Positions 10,699 to 23,149 are shown, counted from the stretch's first letter. The stretch: 64,000 bases of DNA from Paraconiothyrium sp. Pb-2020 (GCA_022419385.1 JAJUBI010000004.1:2833286-2897285), one strand, 5' to 3'. Program-made: numbers and translations. The notes: a model not told the origin generated them from the sequence alone.

Positions 10699-11694
10699 AT
10701 ACGAAGAGTCAACATAGGCTTTCATCTTTTTCAATTTTCCAGCCTATGGACTTTCTTGGTGCCGAACAATCAATTATATCATAAAACACAGCATGACTGG
10801 GAACCTATGTCTATCAGAGTCACTTCGAACACTCTCATGTGATACCGCTAACAACCTCCTCGCAACCGTACAGCCACAATGGCCGCAGGTTTGAGTAGGA
10901 CTTTTGGCGGTAGCAACTCTTACGAGTGAACTTCGAAAATACGGTATCACGTAGACGCCTTTTCTGTTATAGGGTGAGTTACCCTGCCTTCCTTGGTTGA
11001 CTAGCTTTTCTCTTGGTCTCTATGGGTCCTTGAACACGAGAATGACGCACAAAAGGACTTTTCCTCGCCCTCCAGATCTACCTGGTATTTTTCCTGGGTC
11101 AATTCTTGCCGGTGAAGAAGTACACGACGGTTTTATCGAGTTGCACTTAGCAGCATCTTGGCACGCTGATTTGTCAAGTTCCAGACATCAGCAACGACTT
11201 GCCCTGGTATCGTGTCCCATTTTCAATCTTCTTCAACAACCGAAAACTTTGAGTAGAGTACAATAATGCTCGCAGACAACCTCTGCGCGGAAGTCCGTGA
11301 AGACAGCATCGCTTTAGTCCGCGCAGTAAAGCGTTATCTGCACCCAGAGATAAGGACAAACTTAGCCTCCCAGCTTTTCCCCGCTTTGGCGATCAACGCA
11401 TCTTACCCTCTTCTTAGGATTGGATAAAACATCAACGAGATGCACGCTCGGAGCCGTAATAGGCAGGACGTAAATACCTCAAGCGGCCGATTCTCGGATG
11501 CCAAGAATTTACAGCGTACGCTTACAATGCAAGAAACCGCATTGCCGACTCTTGAGCAAAGTTAGTGTGAATGTTGGGGAACGTATATGTACTCCGTGTG
11601 ATTGCACGTACTGCAAGACGAGTGCATCCAGCTACTGTCAATATCAAAAAAGTAAGCTGCAGAGAACATCTGTTCTCGAACTATCTCATCAAAC
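10699..11694. other. 1.0-kb intergenic region
   Basis: Short open frames only (the longest 89 codons at 10997) with no recognisable domain. Nothing else seen. Confidence 0.4.
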
Positions 11695-13758
11695 ATGTTG
11701 CTTACTCGGTCTCTGTTCTACATCGCTCTTTCTTCTGCGGCTCCTGTCAAGCGAAATCCGTATAATTTTCTACAGCAAAACACCCCGGGCGACACCGTCT
11801 TCGAGCTTGGCAACAACACCTACCTCGCCAATGCCAGATACCCTAAGGCGACCTTTTCTAGCGACTTCACCTCTTCGGTTGTTACTGGCTCATCACAATC
11901 CACATTTCCGATAACAGTGATAAATACCAATGCTTCTACTGTCACCAAGGCCGTACTGACCACGACAATACAAAGCTATATAGGTGGAGACGATGTCTTT
12001 ACTGAGGACTTTCTTGAAGCCATCTACATTTCGTCGTCTTCATCAGGTGTAATCCTCGACTCGACGGCTATCTCCTACCTGAAATCATTAGACATCTCAC
12101 ATGTCTTCTTGGATGCTAGTATCTCCGTGGCTTCTGGCAATACATTATCGATCACCACTGTTGCAAGTCCGGGGATGGAGAGTCTCCCATCAGGGCCGTA
12201 CTTGGCCTTAATCAATGCGGACACAGTTTCGCTTGCATCGGTCTTTCTCCTGTATCCGGATACTTACAGAGATTTCTTGTTTGGAGCTTATGATTCGAAT
12301 GATGGTAATCATACACACAGTTCTGTGGGGGTATTTCTACCTAAGATGTGGGATCCTTACGTTCCCGTCCCTTCTCGTATCTATAGCTGGAACGATCCAA
12401 GGCCCATGGCGGGATATCGCGTTGCGATCAAGGATCTCTTCGACATCAAGGGTCTCCAAACATCTGGTGGGAGTCAAGCTTGGGCATACATTACGCCCAC
12501 TGCTAACGAAACCGCACCATCAATCCAGCGTATCGTTGATCTTGGTGGTGTACTGGTGGGCAAGTATAAGCTAGCGCAGTTTGCCTCTGGTGCCAATCCT
12601 TGGGAGTGGCAAGACGAGCACTATCCATTCAATCCTCGTGGTGATGGTTGGCTCACTTGCTCGGCATCTTCGTCCGGTGGGGGCTGCAGTGTTGCCGCCT
12701 ATGACTGGTTGGATTTTGCTATAGGCTCGGACACTGGTTCCTCCATGCGACGTCCGGCTGCAGTAAGTGGCACCTTCGGTCAACGTCCGTCACAGGGCCT
12801 TATGAGTTTGGAGAGGGTGCTCCCGCTGGGTGGCGCCACCGACACGGCCGGTGTCTTTTCGAGGGATCCATATAAATGGGTTGCATTCTCGAAAGCCTGG
12901 TACCAGCCAACACTATATCAGCCGCCAAACATTACAGGTCTTTCACCGCTTGAGGTACCTGACACGCTCGCCTTTCCTAAAACCATCATCTATCCAACGG
13001 ACTATCTGCCTTTCAACAATTCCGCCGCAGAAGTCATCCTTCAGAATTTCATCACGAATCTGACTACTATCTTTAATATGACTGTTAAGAAAATCAACTT
13101 CACAGAAACCATCCAGACCATACAACCACCCGACAATGCATCCTTCATCAACAATCTTACTTACCTTTCATCGGTCCCTCTCGGTGTTATTAATGCTTGG
13201 ACCGCCTGGGACATCATCGGATCTGTCCTTACCAGCACCTGGTCAGCTCTGTTCGATGGCAGATTTCCACCGATCGACCCCGCTCGGCGCCCAGGTTGGA
13301 AATCATTCAATACCACTAGGTACAATCCATCGACCTACGCAAATGCGCTAGTTGAAAAAAATGCGGCAGTCGAATGGTGGGAAAGCTCCTTCCAACCCAC
13401 AACCTCCGACTCATGTTCTGAGAACGTGTTCCTCTACGACATCGGCACGGGCGGCTTCCCTTCCTATCGTGAACTTGCTCTCAATGGCTATCCTAACACC
13501 TCCTTTCTGGCAGTCAAGCCCCCAGGTGCAGAGATAACAGGGGCTAATATCTGCCCCATCTACGGCTGTGCCGACTTTACGATTCCCATTGGTCAAGTGC
13601 CATATTATAGCAACGTGACTTTCCATGAGGAAATGGTACCTGTGACGATTAACATGGTGGTGAAGCGAGGTTGTGATTTTATGTTGCTGAACATGATTGA
13701 GAGGTTAGCTGATCGGGGTGTCCTTACTGCTGTCAAGACAGGTAGGACGGCATTCTAA
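11695..13758 (+). CDS. Secreted amidase-signature enzyme with N-terminal extension
   Basis: A single 687-residue exon. A short hydrophobic signal peptide (LLTRSLFYIALSSAA) precedes about 200 residues resembling the N-terminal domain found in front of fungal amidases (the scytalone-dehydratase-like Arp1 N-terminal type, from memory). The amidase core then shows the Ser-cisSer-Lys machinery: Lys246 in AIKDLFDIKG, the cis-serine near 326-327 in ASSSGGG, and the nucleophile Ser350 in GSDTGSSMRRPA. The second Gly of the usual GSDTGGS is replaced by Ser349. Many Asn-X-Ser/Thr sites fit a glycosylated secreted protein. Expected activity is amide or ester hydrolysis outside the cell; the substrate cannot be inferred. 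No introns are needed, unlike most neighbours. Confidence 0.88.
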   Translation: MLLTRSLFYIALSSAAPVKRNPYNFLQQNTPGDTVFELGNNTYLANARYPKATFSSDFTSSVVTGSSQSTFPITVINTNASTVTKAVLTTTIQSYIGGDDVFTEDFLEAIYISSSSSGVILDSTAISYLKSLDISHVFLDASISVASGNTLSITTVASPGMESLPSGPYLALINADTVSLASVFLLYPDTYRDFLFGAYDSNDGNHTHSSVGVFLPKMWDPYVPVPSRIYSWNDPRPMAGYRVAIKDLFDIKGLQTSGGSQAWAYITPTANETAPSIQRIVDLGGVLVGKYKLAQFASGANPWEWQDEHYPFNPRGDGWLTCSASSSGGGCSVAAYDWLDFAIGSDTGSSMRRPAAVSGTFGQRPSQGLMSLERVLPLGGATDTAGVFSRDPYKWVAFSKAWYQPTLYQPPNITGLSPLEVPDTLAFPKTIIYPTDYLPFNNSAAEVILQNFITNLTTIFNMTVKKINFTETIQTIQPPDNASFINNLTYLSSVPLGVINAWTAWDIIGSVLTSTWSALFDGRFPPIDPARRPGWKSFNTTRYNPSTYANALVEKNAAVEWWESSFQPTTSDSCSENVFLYDIGTGGFPSYRELALNGYPNTSFLAVKPPGAEITGANICPIYGCADFTIPIGQVPYYSNVTFHEEMVPVTINMVVKRGCDFMLLNMIERLADRGVLTAVKTGRTAF

Positions 13759-14838
13759 TCCTAGGATAGAATCTAGCATTTATTTCCGCTTCTCTATGGA
13801 ACACTCTCGATGTGAAGCATCTACCGTAGCAGTTCTAGCGCACTTCTATGAGTCGCTGTTACATTGTCTGTTGAGCATCATCGTGTCTTGGCATGCAAGC
13901 TCGATGGTGCTACGCCATTTACCGCACGAGCATTGAATTTGTGCACCGTACGACTATAGCCTTTACTACACGAACCCAGTAATGCGCCTGTCGAGAGGTG
14001 ATTTGTGACGAAAGAGCATTGCGACATCATGGTGAAGATAGTGTAAACAACGGTTGAATTCCTGCTGTCAACGCTGGAAATGACATCTAATAGTCATCAC
14101 AATTCGTGTGATGGTACCGCGCACTTCCTTAGCGTGGTAGGGTATGAACTGACCGCACGATCAAGGGACCCGACCTTGTGGTCATGCTGGAGACCAATTG
14201 TACGCTGTCCCTGGAACCTAGGGTTAGGTTTGGGGTGCATGGATTGGAACAAGCCAATCCCCACAAACACCCACAATCTCGGGTGTTAGATATCGCGTAA
14301 AAATATCCTCCGCTCACGCGAGAGCACCAAGCTTTCGGTTGATGGCATGGGAATTGCGCACGGCTTTTGAGGACCTGCCTGCTAGAGCTAAGTGTACGTA
14401 GCTTCCACTTTCTGACGCAAATCAATACCACATCGACTGGAGCGCAGCGCCTGCTGCTTGCTCTCTATTGCGAAGGAGCTTTAAGCCCAGGAGCACGAGG
14501 TCACAATCCCCAGTCCAGCTAAGGTGTGTTGCAAAGCTCGCTATGTAAAGCTCTTAGTGATAAAAACGGGATTATGTGAGTTGCGAGGGTAGAGTCATTG
14601 ATTGGCAGGTTAATTCAGCGCTGAAAGGGTGAGGCTGGAGAGACGGAAGAGACGCAACGCTGTCACCTGGCCTTGACGATTCACCTTAGCACCAAGCTCG
14701 TTAGGCCTTACTGTGTGGTGTCAATCTGTACTATGAATGCCTAAGGAGGCGAGCAATTAATATCAAGATGCGCTAAACAAACAACAAAAGAAGCGGCAAA
14801 ATCTTGGCCAAGACGTACGCTCTCGCAATCCGATCAAG
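13759..14838. other. 1.1-kb intergenic region, convergent genes
   Basis: Between the stops of the amidase and the GH43 gene. It contains a short telomere-like run (AGGGTTAGG near 14220), too short to be meaningful. No gene supported. Confidence 0.4.
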
Positions 14839-16458
14839 TCAGAAGGCCTCCTCAATCGTAACGTTACCAAACTTTGCCTCGGTGTTGAAAACTGCCACGC
14901 CATTCGTTCCTTGAGTGTACGTCGTGTCATTTAGCACCAAAATGGGCGACTCAAAGTCATCCACGAACACATTGATGCCGTCCCCGGTTGCTGAAACCCT
15001 CACATGATACTCGATCCCTGCTTTTATGTCTACGCCTTCGACAAAGACAGTCGTGCCGGCACCACCGAGTATTGTGATGAGCACTCTACCAGCAGTCGAT
15101 AGCCCTGCATAGTACCCCTTAGCGCCAGTAGGTCCAGAAGCAATATCAGTGACCCTGATAATCAACCCAGCGCTAGTCGCAACATCATTGCTGCTGTCCG
15201 AGAGGATGATCGTCGCTTCATATGCCTGAGTTGTGAAATTTGTGTCCAAGGCGACTATGATGCCATCCCCCGTGTCGCTCTTCACTTCAAGCTTGTTGTC
15301 GACGACATGGGGTTCCAGCTCTCCTCCACCGTAGGTCTTCCACCCGACCATATCGCCATCGGCGAAGTTGTCTTTGACGAGCATCTTGACGGGCTGGATG
15401 GAGCCGTCTTCGTCGAAATACATGCGATCGTAGCACAAGACACGATGCTCGCCAGCCTCCTCGCTTAAGGGCCGGCGATGGTAGACGATGTAGTAAATGT
15501 CCGTTCCTGGAACGTGGATGACGCCGTTGTGGCCGCTTCCCTTGGCGACAGCCGCATCTTGCTGCAAGATTCTCTTTCCGTCAACCTGGTAGAAAGGTCC
15601 CACTGGAGAATCTGCCATGGCATAGGATACCGCGTAGTCTGGGCCGGTCCAGCCGCCTTCTGACCACATGAGATAGTACTTCCCGTTTCGCTTCAACATC
15701 TGCGGTCCTTCGACGTAGTTGTTGGGCGTGATCTCCTTGAATGTTGTGCCATCGTCAAACGTGTCGAAAGAAACCATGTCTTCTTTCAACTTCGCTACAT
15801 TCGCGTGGCCGTGCCCTCCATAATAGATATATGCTTGACCATCATCGTCAATGAACACATCTTGATCAATCGGCTGAGCACTGTTGTTGTAGGCGCCGAT
15901 CAGCGGTTTACCGATGGCATCAACGTACGGCCCCTGAGGGTTGTCCGCAACTGCGACGCCTATACCTCCGATCACACCCTGTTCCGGCTCCCCCTCCTGG
16001 ATGTCGTTGGCGCCGAAGTAGATGTAGTATTTTCCATTTCTGAAAGCGGGAGCGGGAGCCCATACTGCTCTCTTCGCCCAGGTGACGTCCTGTATGGTCA
16101 GAATGTTGGGATACTTGGTCCAGTGAATCAGGTCAGGGCTGGAGAAGGCATCGAGGTATGTTTGTTCGTCGTACGGGTAGGACGATGTTGGAAAAACCCA
16201 ATAAAGGCCCTGGTCTTTGAATAATTAATTTGCTTGTCTAGATTACCGGACCTAAGACTTACAGATAGCTGTGTCCGGATCCGCATACCAGCCATCTACG
16301 AAAGGATTACCGGCTTCCGAGGTAGTGTAGTCGACAATCACTGGTTGTTGAGCAGAGTCATCCGTAGTGTCAGTAGAATTCGCTACGGCCGTGGCAACTG
16401 CGAAGAGAGCTAGCGCAAACCCAAAAGATAGTTTGAGCTTCGAGGAAAAAGTTTGCAT
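14839..16458 (-). CDS. Secreted GH43 glycoside hydrolase with C-terminal beta-sandwich domain
   Basis: Two minus-strand exons, 16263-16458 and 14839-16214, encode 523 residues; the 48-nt intron splits a Tyr codon (DPDTAI|YQGLYW). A signal peptide (KLSFGFALALFAVATAVA) starts the protein. The GH43 five-bladed core shows the catalytic base Asp in WYADPDTAI (60 or 62), the modulator Asp in PIDQDVFIDDDG (about 182-184) and the acid Glu234 in NYVEGPQM. GH43 enzymes cleave beta-xylosides, alpha-L-arabinofuranosides or arabinan. From about residue 360 a separate domain starting KDNFADGD looks like a concanavalin-like or carbohydrate-binding beta-sandwich. A plant cell-wall degrading role is likely; substrate preference is not readable. 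Confidence 0.9.
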
Positions 16459-18360
16459 CGTCGCAGGATGCGCGGGAAAAAAATATAATCGCTTAGCTAT
16501 ATAGTCGTGGTATTGATATCTCGGTACTGTTCGCACCACTACTTATCAACTATGGTTCACGAGTTGTTGTTTCGTGGTTTTGGATTCCGGAAATTGGATG
16601 CGAAGATGTCTCAACAACGATTTGTATGATGGCCTGAGTGAAGTTGATAGCATGGAATATGCTTTGAATTAACACTAAATCTGCGATGATAGAATAACAG
16701 TTCGGCGATGGAGGAGGCAGCAAGACTGGACTTGATGCACGCTGCGATTTTGAAATGGTGACGGCGAGCGTGTCATTCAAGGACGCACAATAAGGTAAGA
16801 GACAACTTAAGGCTACTATACGGAGTTGAGAGGTCTAAGCCTTGTTGTATGGGGCGAAATCCATCCTGGAAGCCTCATGCTGCGCTTTTCGCAATGCGCT
16901 AGCGAGAAAACACGGCGTGCTCAACGCAGAAGTTTGTTCTACATCAGCGACATGTGCGCCGTTTCGAAGATCCCGATCCAAGGCACCTTACATTTTTGGG
17001 TAGGAGGTTGCCGTAGCGTGGCGCTATGCATGTCAGCAGGCACAACACTACTAGAAAGGAAGTATCAATCAAGGTAGGTGCCTTGCAGACCACGCTCGTT
17101 GCAGTGGTAAGGTCGACGAAGATAGATCAGGTGAACGATATGGGTTCGCCTGGTGATCTGTACCTGCCTAGTACAGGTCCGAAGGCTGCAAATGCTTGTA
17201 ACGACCATTCGGATGCAGGAAACATCGCCAGCAGATAAGCTGTGGGGACCGTGGCGAATTTGCGGGGTAGGACGTGCATGGAGTCATGTACGATGTTCTG
17301 AATGCGTGGAGACAACGTGTTGATGCTGTGCCTGGGCTTCGATCAAATCAGCATGTGCGCACGCAAGGCACTGGACGGTGAGGTATAGTGCTTCATCGAA
17401 CGTGCGTTATGTCCGAGGCGACTATCGCTGCCACGTCGGAGTCCTATTCCCCGACCTTGCGGTAGACTGTGGCATATCCATCCGCTAGAAAGTGCATCCT
17501 TGGTTCCGCGGCTGATCATCCACTTGGCTGCTCGGAATCGAACGCCGGAGATTTCTGCGGGAAGCCTAAAAGGTACAGCGTGAGACGAGGCCCCGTCTCG
17601 ACAGAAGAATTACGAGGGTTCAGCGCTCGAGTGCCCCGGGCGGTGCTTCAATCGCGTGAGACGATGCGGTCCACGGGTTGACAAAAAGATGGATGGTATC
17701 GTAGGTTGCACCTGCGTGAGTGTTGTGTTGCAAAGAGTCTAAAGACGGGCATGGTCGATGGGAATGTACATATGTATGATGGTGGAGCAAGTGGAGAATC
17801 AAAAGAGAAGTCGCCTTCACGATAGGGCTGGCGTAGCGCGTCGGTTGCTCGCCGGGAAGGCGCGACTTTAGCTTGCAACTGACATCATCCTCCCCACGCC
17901 GCTTGCTGCTATCGCTCCGCGCAAAAAAACAACCCACGCTCTCCAACGCGGTCCCAGGGTGCACTCACTGCGACACACAGCGGACACACAGCGCCCACCC
18001 AAAAGCGCGCCATTCGTTCACGCCATCACCACGCCGTGCTTTGCTGTGTTTGCGCCCTCCTTCCACTGTCCATACACGGCTCACTGACGTGGCTTGCAAG
18101 ATGCAAACCGCTGGCACCATCGGCTGGGCGCGTCTACGGTTCTTCTTCCCACGACAGCTTGTCAGGCCTCTCGCAGTCCAACGTGCGCCCAGGGAGCCGT
18201 GAGAGCCGTCAGGCACCGAGCGCTCTGCACCAACACCGCCGTCACGCCGCGCTCCCCACGCCGCCATTGGTCGGCTGCGACTGCCTCGTCGTTGCGCATT
18301 CCGCACGTCCACGCCTCCGCCCGTTGAATATACATTCAGCGATCTGGCACGCAAGTCGGG
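16459..18360. other. 1.9-kb intergenic region, divergent genes
   Basis: Contains the promoters of GH43 (leftward) and of the hydrolase-phosphatase (rightward). A 179-codon minus-strand frame at 17965-18504 is Arg/Gly-rich, overlaps the next gene and has no family signal. A tRNA-like B box near 17550 does not fold as a T arm. Nothing else supported. Confidence 0.4.
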
Positions 18361-20746
18361 ATGGAGCCTCATTCGCACCCTCTCCTGTCTCAGAATGGTT
18401 CGCCTCGCCTTCCACAGACCCTCGTCTTGCTGCTGAGGACGTGCCTGGCTGATCCGAGCGACCACCCGGAACCAGTAGCTCACACCGACCTTTCCGTCTG
18501 GCACTCTATAAGACGCTCTGTCGTCAACTTCCTCTGGCTGCCAAATCCCTTTGATCGCCGCTGGGATACCCCCATTGTGACTTTGGTGGGCATGGTCAAG
18601 TTGGCAGCGTGGTGTGGTATCGGTTCTGCGCTCTGGCTATGGAGCAAACGCAACGGAAAAGGAAAGAGGGCTGCCTCTTTGGATGGCTCTACTCATGCAA
18701 CCGAAGCTTCTGATGTTGGTAAGTCGTCGCGCACTCTGCGTCGCGTCGGTAGAGTCACGTGATGTCGGGCCGTTCACGGGTACCCGTAGCTCCAAAGACT
18801 TACCGCTACAAATGCTTTGCGCTGTTATTTTGTTATCATCTCTTGTTCGCTAATATCTCTTAGATACTATTGCTACTGATCCGGGACTGCTCAAGAAACA
18901 TTCTACCATTCGCGAGTACAAGGTTCCCCAGGGCTTTATCTATCCACGTATACGCACCTTTTACCGGCCGCATCCGCAAGAGCAGAAGCTCCCCCAGAAG
19001 CCTCGTCCCGTACCCCTTTTGTTTTTTATCCACGGATTAGGTGGCTCTATTGCTCAGTTCAACCCTATTCTGATCAGTCTTTCCAACCTCGCCTCGTGCC
19101 TGGCCATCGATCTCCCCGGTTGCGGTCGTTCATCCTTCGCGCCAACAGCATGGGAGGCGTATACTACCGAGGCACTTGTCCAGCTCCTTGCTGTCGTGAT
19201 TGAAGCTCATCGAGATCGTGATGGTGGACAGCAGGTCGTCCTGATCGGACACAGCATGGGCTGCTCTTTGGCCGCCTTGCTCGCATCCTCTTCCTCTCCG
19301 TATGCGCACCTCATCAGCACTAATGTCGGCGGGTTGATCGTCATCTGCCCCAAGAGTGACCCGCCGTCCGCAAGGCAGGCTCGACACTTATTCAAGGCTG
19401 CAGCTATGCCTGGATTTCTGTTTGACCTTCTTAGGAGGTGGGATCGAAGAGGAGGCTTGAACAGTGCTAGCGTGGTTCGCATGGCGGGACCTGAAGCTGA
19501 TGAGGAGACGAAGAGGCTTCAGCTTCGCTACAATAGGCAAAGTCGAACCAAAGTCTGGCAGCGAATGGCGTATGGGATGTGTCCTGACTACTCAACTGGC
19601 ATTCCGAAGGGAGGTCTTCCGGGGCAGGAGGTGTGGGCAGGTTTGAAGCTGCCTGTGTTCCTCGCAGCCGGTGCTGCTGATCAAACAACTCCAGTGGAAA
19701 ATGTCAAGCGCATCGTCGAATTTCTGGGTAGGGATGTGGCTGCCATCGAACCTCCGAGCGAGAAGGCTAGTCTCCCAATCGCTGCCGCGCCTATAGACCC
19801 GGCCAGAGTCGACCCAGGGATGGCGGAACGAAAACACCAGGACTCAGGTATTGATGCAGGCGATCTACCGCATGTGGACGATAACACTACTGTCCGTGCT
19901 TCGTCTTCGCATTATTCCCAAGATCAAACATCTATCCACACCATGGCTCCATCATCAGCTGACGAGAGTGCTGTCATCACTCCTACCGGCACGGATGCAA
20001 CGCACCTCGAACCCACCAACCTGCCCGTGCCCTGCCCGCGCCGCTTGGTCGTGAAGACTGCGATCATGCCAAAGCCTGCCGCGCATTCTCTCCTGTTTGC
20101 GCCCACGAGCTCGCGTATAATATCCGGCCTTATTGGTAGCTTTCTCGCCGACCACATTGATCCCCGACTCTCGCTCGCTTGGCAGCTGCAATACCTCTCA
20201 ACGGAGGGTAAGTGGGACGTCAAGAACTTCAAGAAATGGCAGGCAGTGCAACCGGTTTCCCAACCGATTGCTGGTATATTCCGCGCCATGAAGACTCTCC
20301 GCGAAGTCGACGAGGAGCACTCACCAAAGATCTTCGTCAGGCAATGGGCTGGCAAACTTCGAGCCGTTGTCGACATCAGTCACGACTCTCCTGTCTACGA
20401 TCCCAAGGGCCTCGAAGCAGGTGGAATCACGTACTATAAGTTTCCTACTGTTTCGAAACAGCCGCCGACTAAAGACGAGGTGCGCGCCTTCATCGAATTG
20501 ATCGACAAGATTCGCAACGAGAAGAAAGAAGATGACGAATCTCTGATCGGCGTGCACTGCCACTATGGCTTCAACCGCACTGGCTTCTTCTTGGTCAGCT
20601 ACCTTATCGAGAAGTTGGGGTTCAAGGTCCAAGATGCCATCGATATCTTCCAGCAAGCTCGGCCTCCGGGTATCAGGCACAATCATTTCATTGACGAGCT
20701 GCACGTTCGCTATTTCCCTGGTCTGAAGAAGGCGCCTACTCTGTAG
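18361..20746 (+). CDS. Alpha/beta hydrolase fused to dual-specificity phosphatase
   Basis: Exons 18361-18718 and 18864-20746 (145-nt intron) give 746 residues. After a probable membrane segment at about 71-95 (TPIVTLVGMVKLAAWCGIG), an alpha/beta hydrolase domain begins at FIHGLGG. The nucleophile elbow is GHSMG (Ser250), the acid is probably Asp392 in GAADQTTP, and the base is probably His527 in KPAAHSLLF. About 135 mostly disordered residues separate acid and base. The C-terminal part is a cysteine phosphatase of the dual-specificity/RNA-triphosphatase type with signature HCHYGFNRTG (Cys685, Arg691) and the downstream ARPPGIRHNHFIDEL. So one protein carries two complete-looking hydrolases, probably membrane-bound. 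Substrates are unknown. I believe relatives exist in other ascomycetes but cannot verify this. Confidence 0.87.
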
Positions 20747-22000
20747 CAGGACGCTGGCCTTTCTTCGGGCTAATGCCAACACACTACATTTCTCTTCTGG
20801 CACTGTAGGATATTACTGCTATTCATTTGGGAGTTGAGCGACGCGTCTGGCGTTGCATACAAGTGAGAGTAAAACCTTCAACTGGTTTCCTTGGGTTTGT
20901 ATTACACCTGTGAGCATGGACTCACGCTTTACATTATGTCCAACGGCCTATTGCTTAGACAGTTGTTATCTTGAATACAGTATTGATTTCTTCTGCCCAT
21001 GCGCACGCAGATCGAAACCGCTTGTGCTACTTCAATGTGTGACCTGGTGCGGGACCGTGTACGCGGTTCTCGGTGTGGAAGGTCGTTGTGGGGCGCAGGA
21101 CGAACCGTCGTTCGCGACTCAACACCACGTGCTCTACACGTGGTTGGCACGTCTGGAGCCTGTGGGCCACAACCATGACATCGATTTCTTTGCTTTTACA
21201 CTCAACAGTGGAACAGTGGTGGCATGTCGAAGGTGTTCCCACCACATTCAATAATCGTCCAATGGCTTACAAAGTAAGCTGGTTTATCTCAAACTCGTGT
21301 TCAAGTTTGGGTGAGAGACGTGAACCTCGTCATAGCACATGACTAACTTCTTCCGTAGCTAGGTAATATGTGTTCCAAATACGTATGCCACCGTCTGATG
21401 ACAACATCTGCATCTGGGTGATATTGAAGTCTGCAGCTCCCTCCGAAGTCCTACGAATAGAGAGACTGCTCGGATTCTGGAATTCGCACTCGCTTGGGCG
21501 CATGTCTAACCCTTTTCGTAGCATGCGAAGCAGCCTATCATCTCTGTCCCTTGTGAGCACAGCCCTGCGCCACGTCGAACAAACCAGCCAATCCAAGCCT
21601 TCTGGCGTACGTCACGACTTTTACGGCCGCAACATTGCCCCAACGGGAGGACCTCAATAACTACAATTGCAGATCGATCCAAGCCATCTCACACTACATT
21701 CGCATTGCTACTGCATCGCACTGCATCGCAGCCAAATCGCACCTACTTTTTCCTCCAGAAACCTGCTTTGGATGCGCAACCATTAAGCGAATCCGATTGT
21801 ACGTGCTTACACAGCGTGAACTTTCCTAATCGGGCCCTCTCGCGACGCCCTGAACCATATCATCACTCGCGAGGCTGTGTATAAAAGTAAGCATAAATAT
21901 TTGCAACGGAACCATCAACGCTCCAAATCATCTTGGTCTCTCACGAACATTTACAAATCCCTCACTGCGCCTCAAACGCAAAGACTATATACTGAGCATC
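20747..22000. other. 1.25-kb intergenic region
   Basis: No gene supported. A TATAAAA at 21880-21886 lies 115 bases upstream of the ATG at 22001 and is the best core-promoter match seen in the window. Confidence 0.4.
21880..21886 (+). promoter_or_regulatory. TATA box
   Basis: TATAAAA, 115 bases before the start codon of the PY-motif protein gene; position and sequence fit a fungal TATA element. Confidence 0.45.
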
Positions 22001-22516
22001 ATGTGCTGCAGATCCAGACAACAGCAATACAACGCCTGCTCTCAACCCCGCCAACAACGTCAACGCGGCTGTTGCTCTTCCCGTCGCCAACGTCAAAACC
22101 CACTGCACATCACTCCATACTACAGTCCACTTGGCGGCGCTATCCCTATTGAGTCTCAAAGTCAAGGATATACATCCACAGCTGTCTGCGCTCCCTACCC
22201 AGAATTACAATCCGGGATCGAACTTCCGCGTGTTCGAGGACCTTTCAGCATGGCTGCAGCACTTATCCTAGGCCTCAGCCTTGGTGCGCATAAGATCCAA
22301 GAGAAGCGCGAGAAGAAGAAAGAGAAGAGGGCGCTTGAGGCGTTTGCGAATGAGCACCGGGAGGCGAAGATGAGGAATGATAAGGCGTCAAGGAATAAGA
22401 GCGAGGAGGCCATGGGTGGGGAGAGACGGAGGAGTGAGAGTCTGGAGAGGGATGAGCCGCCACCACCGAGCTATGAGGACGTTGTTGGGGAGAGTGCGCA
22501 TGGCAGAGGGAGATAG
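22001..22516 (+). CDS. Small charged protein with PY motif
   Basis: A 171-residue intronless frame beginning at an ATG, with a TATA box upstream. The N-terminus is Cys/Gln/Arg-rich (MCCRSRQQQ, RGCCSSRRQR). Residues about 84-97 form a weakly hydrophobic Ala/Leu/Gly patch (MAAALILGLSLGA), followed by a long Lys/Glu/Arg helix. The C-terminus has PPPPSYEDVV, a PPxY motif of the kind bound by WW domains of Rsp5/Nedd4 ubiquitin ligases. I do not recognise the family. The clustered cysteines could be lipidated or bind metal. A second small charged protein gene follows in the same direction. Confidence 0.6.
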   Translation: MCCRSRQQQYNACSQPRQQRQRGCCSSRRQRQNPLHITPYYSPLGGAIPIESQSQGYTSTAVCAPYPELQSGIELPRVRGPFSMAAALILGLSLGAHKIQEKREKKKEKRALEAFANEHREAKMRNDKASRNKSEEAMGGERRRSESLERDEPPPPSYEDVVGESAHGRGR

Positions 22517-23149
22517 GAGGGGCTAAGTGAGTGATGAGAGGGTGGAAATGTAGAAACACGAACTCATGAACATGTTCGGAAAGATATCGTCGGAAGAGTT
22601 TTGTTGCGCCGCGATCGTTGTAATACTTTTAGTATTGTACTTGTCCATCTAGCGAGCAATGAATCTCACATGCTTACATACCGAAATGATACATACTGGT
22701 AAAATCATTCCCGTGCCGTAGATGCTTGTAATGAGTGCTTCAGTACACAGTATGCTCTTGTTGTGATGTATGTTTCTCGAGCTTTCGACCAAAGCGCGGG
22801 ATATCTAGTAACAGCCCAATCATAACAAGGGCATCCCCGCCTCCAAACCCACAACGTCATCCCACCATCCCGAACACTTATAAGCTTGCGCACCAAAAAC
22901 TTGCAATAGCCCCCGCGGTGCTATCAACCCTTCTGACAGCCGCGATAATTGTGAGGCAATACCGCACCACTCTTGAATGAAATAAATAGCATCGTGACGG
23001 CACCGCTCCTCTCGAACTCCTCAGATAACACATCTCTTCTGCTCCGCGCAGTATAGCAGAATCATTCTCTCAAGCACGTGAGGTGGCCCTCGTTCCACGA
23101 CCTGTTGGGTAGAGCCAATTTGAGGGAAGCAACGGCACGCTCGCCAAAC
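22517..23149. other. 633-bp intergenic region
   Basis: Separates two co-directional small genes; no coding signal. TATAAG at 22879 could belong to the downstream promoter but is about 270 bases from the ATG. Confidence 0.35.

Noticed and set aside
17510..17570. tRNA-like B box (GTTCGATTCC on the minus strand)
   Set aside because: The T stem does not pair without a bulge and no A box or acceptor stem is present.
17965..18504. 179-codon minus-strand frame
   Set aside because: Arg/Gly-rich compositional frame over the leader and first exon of the hydrolase-phosphatase gene.
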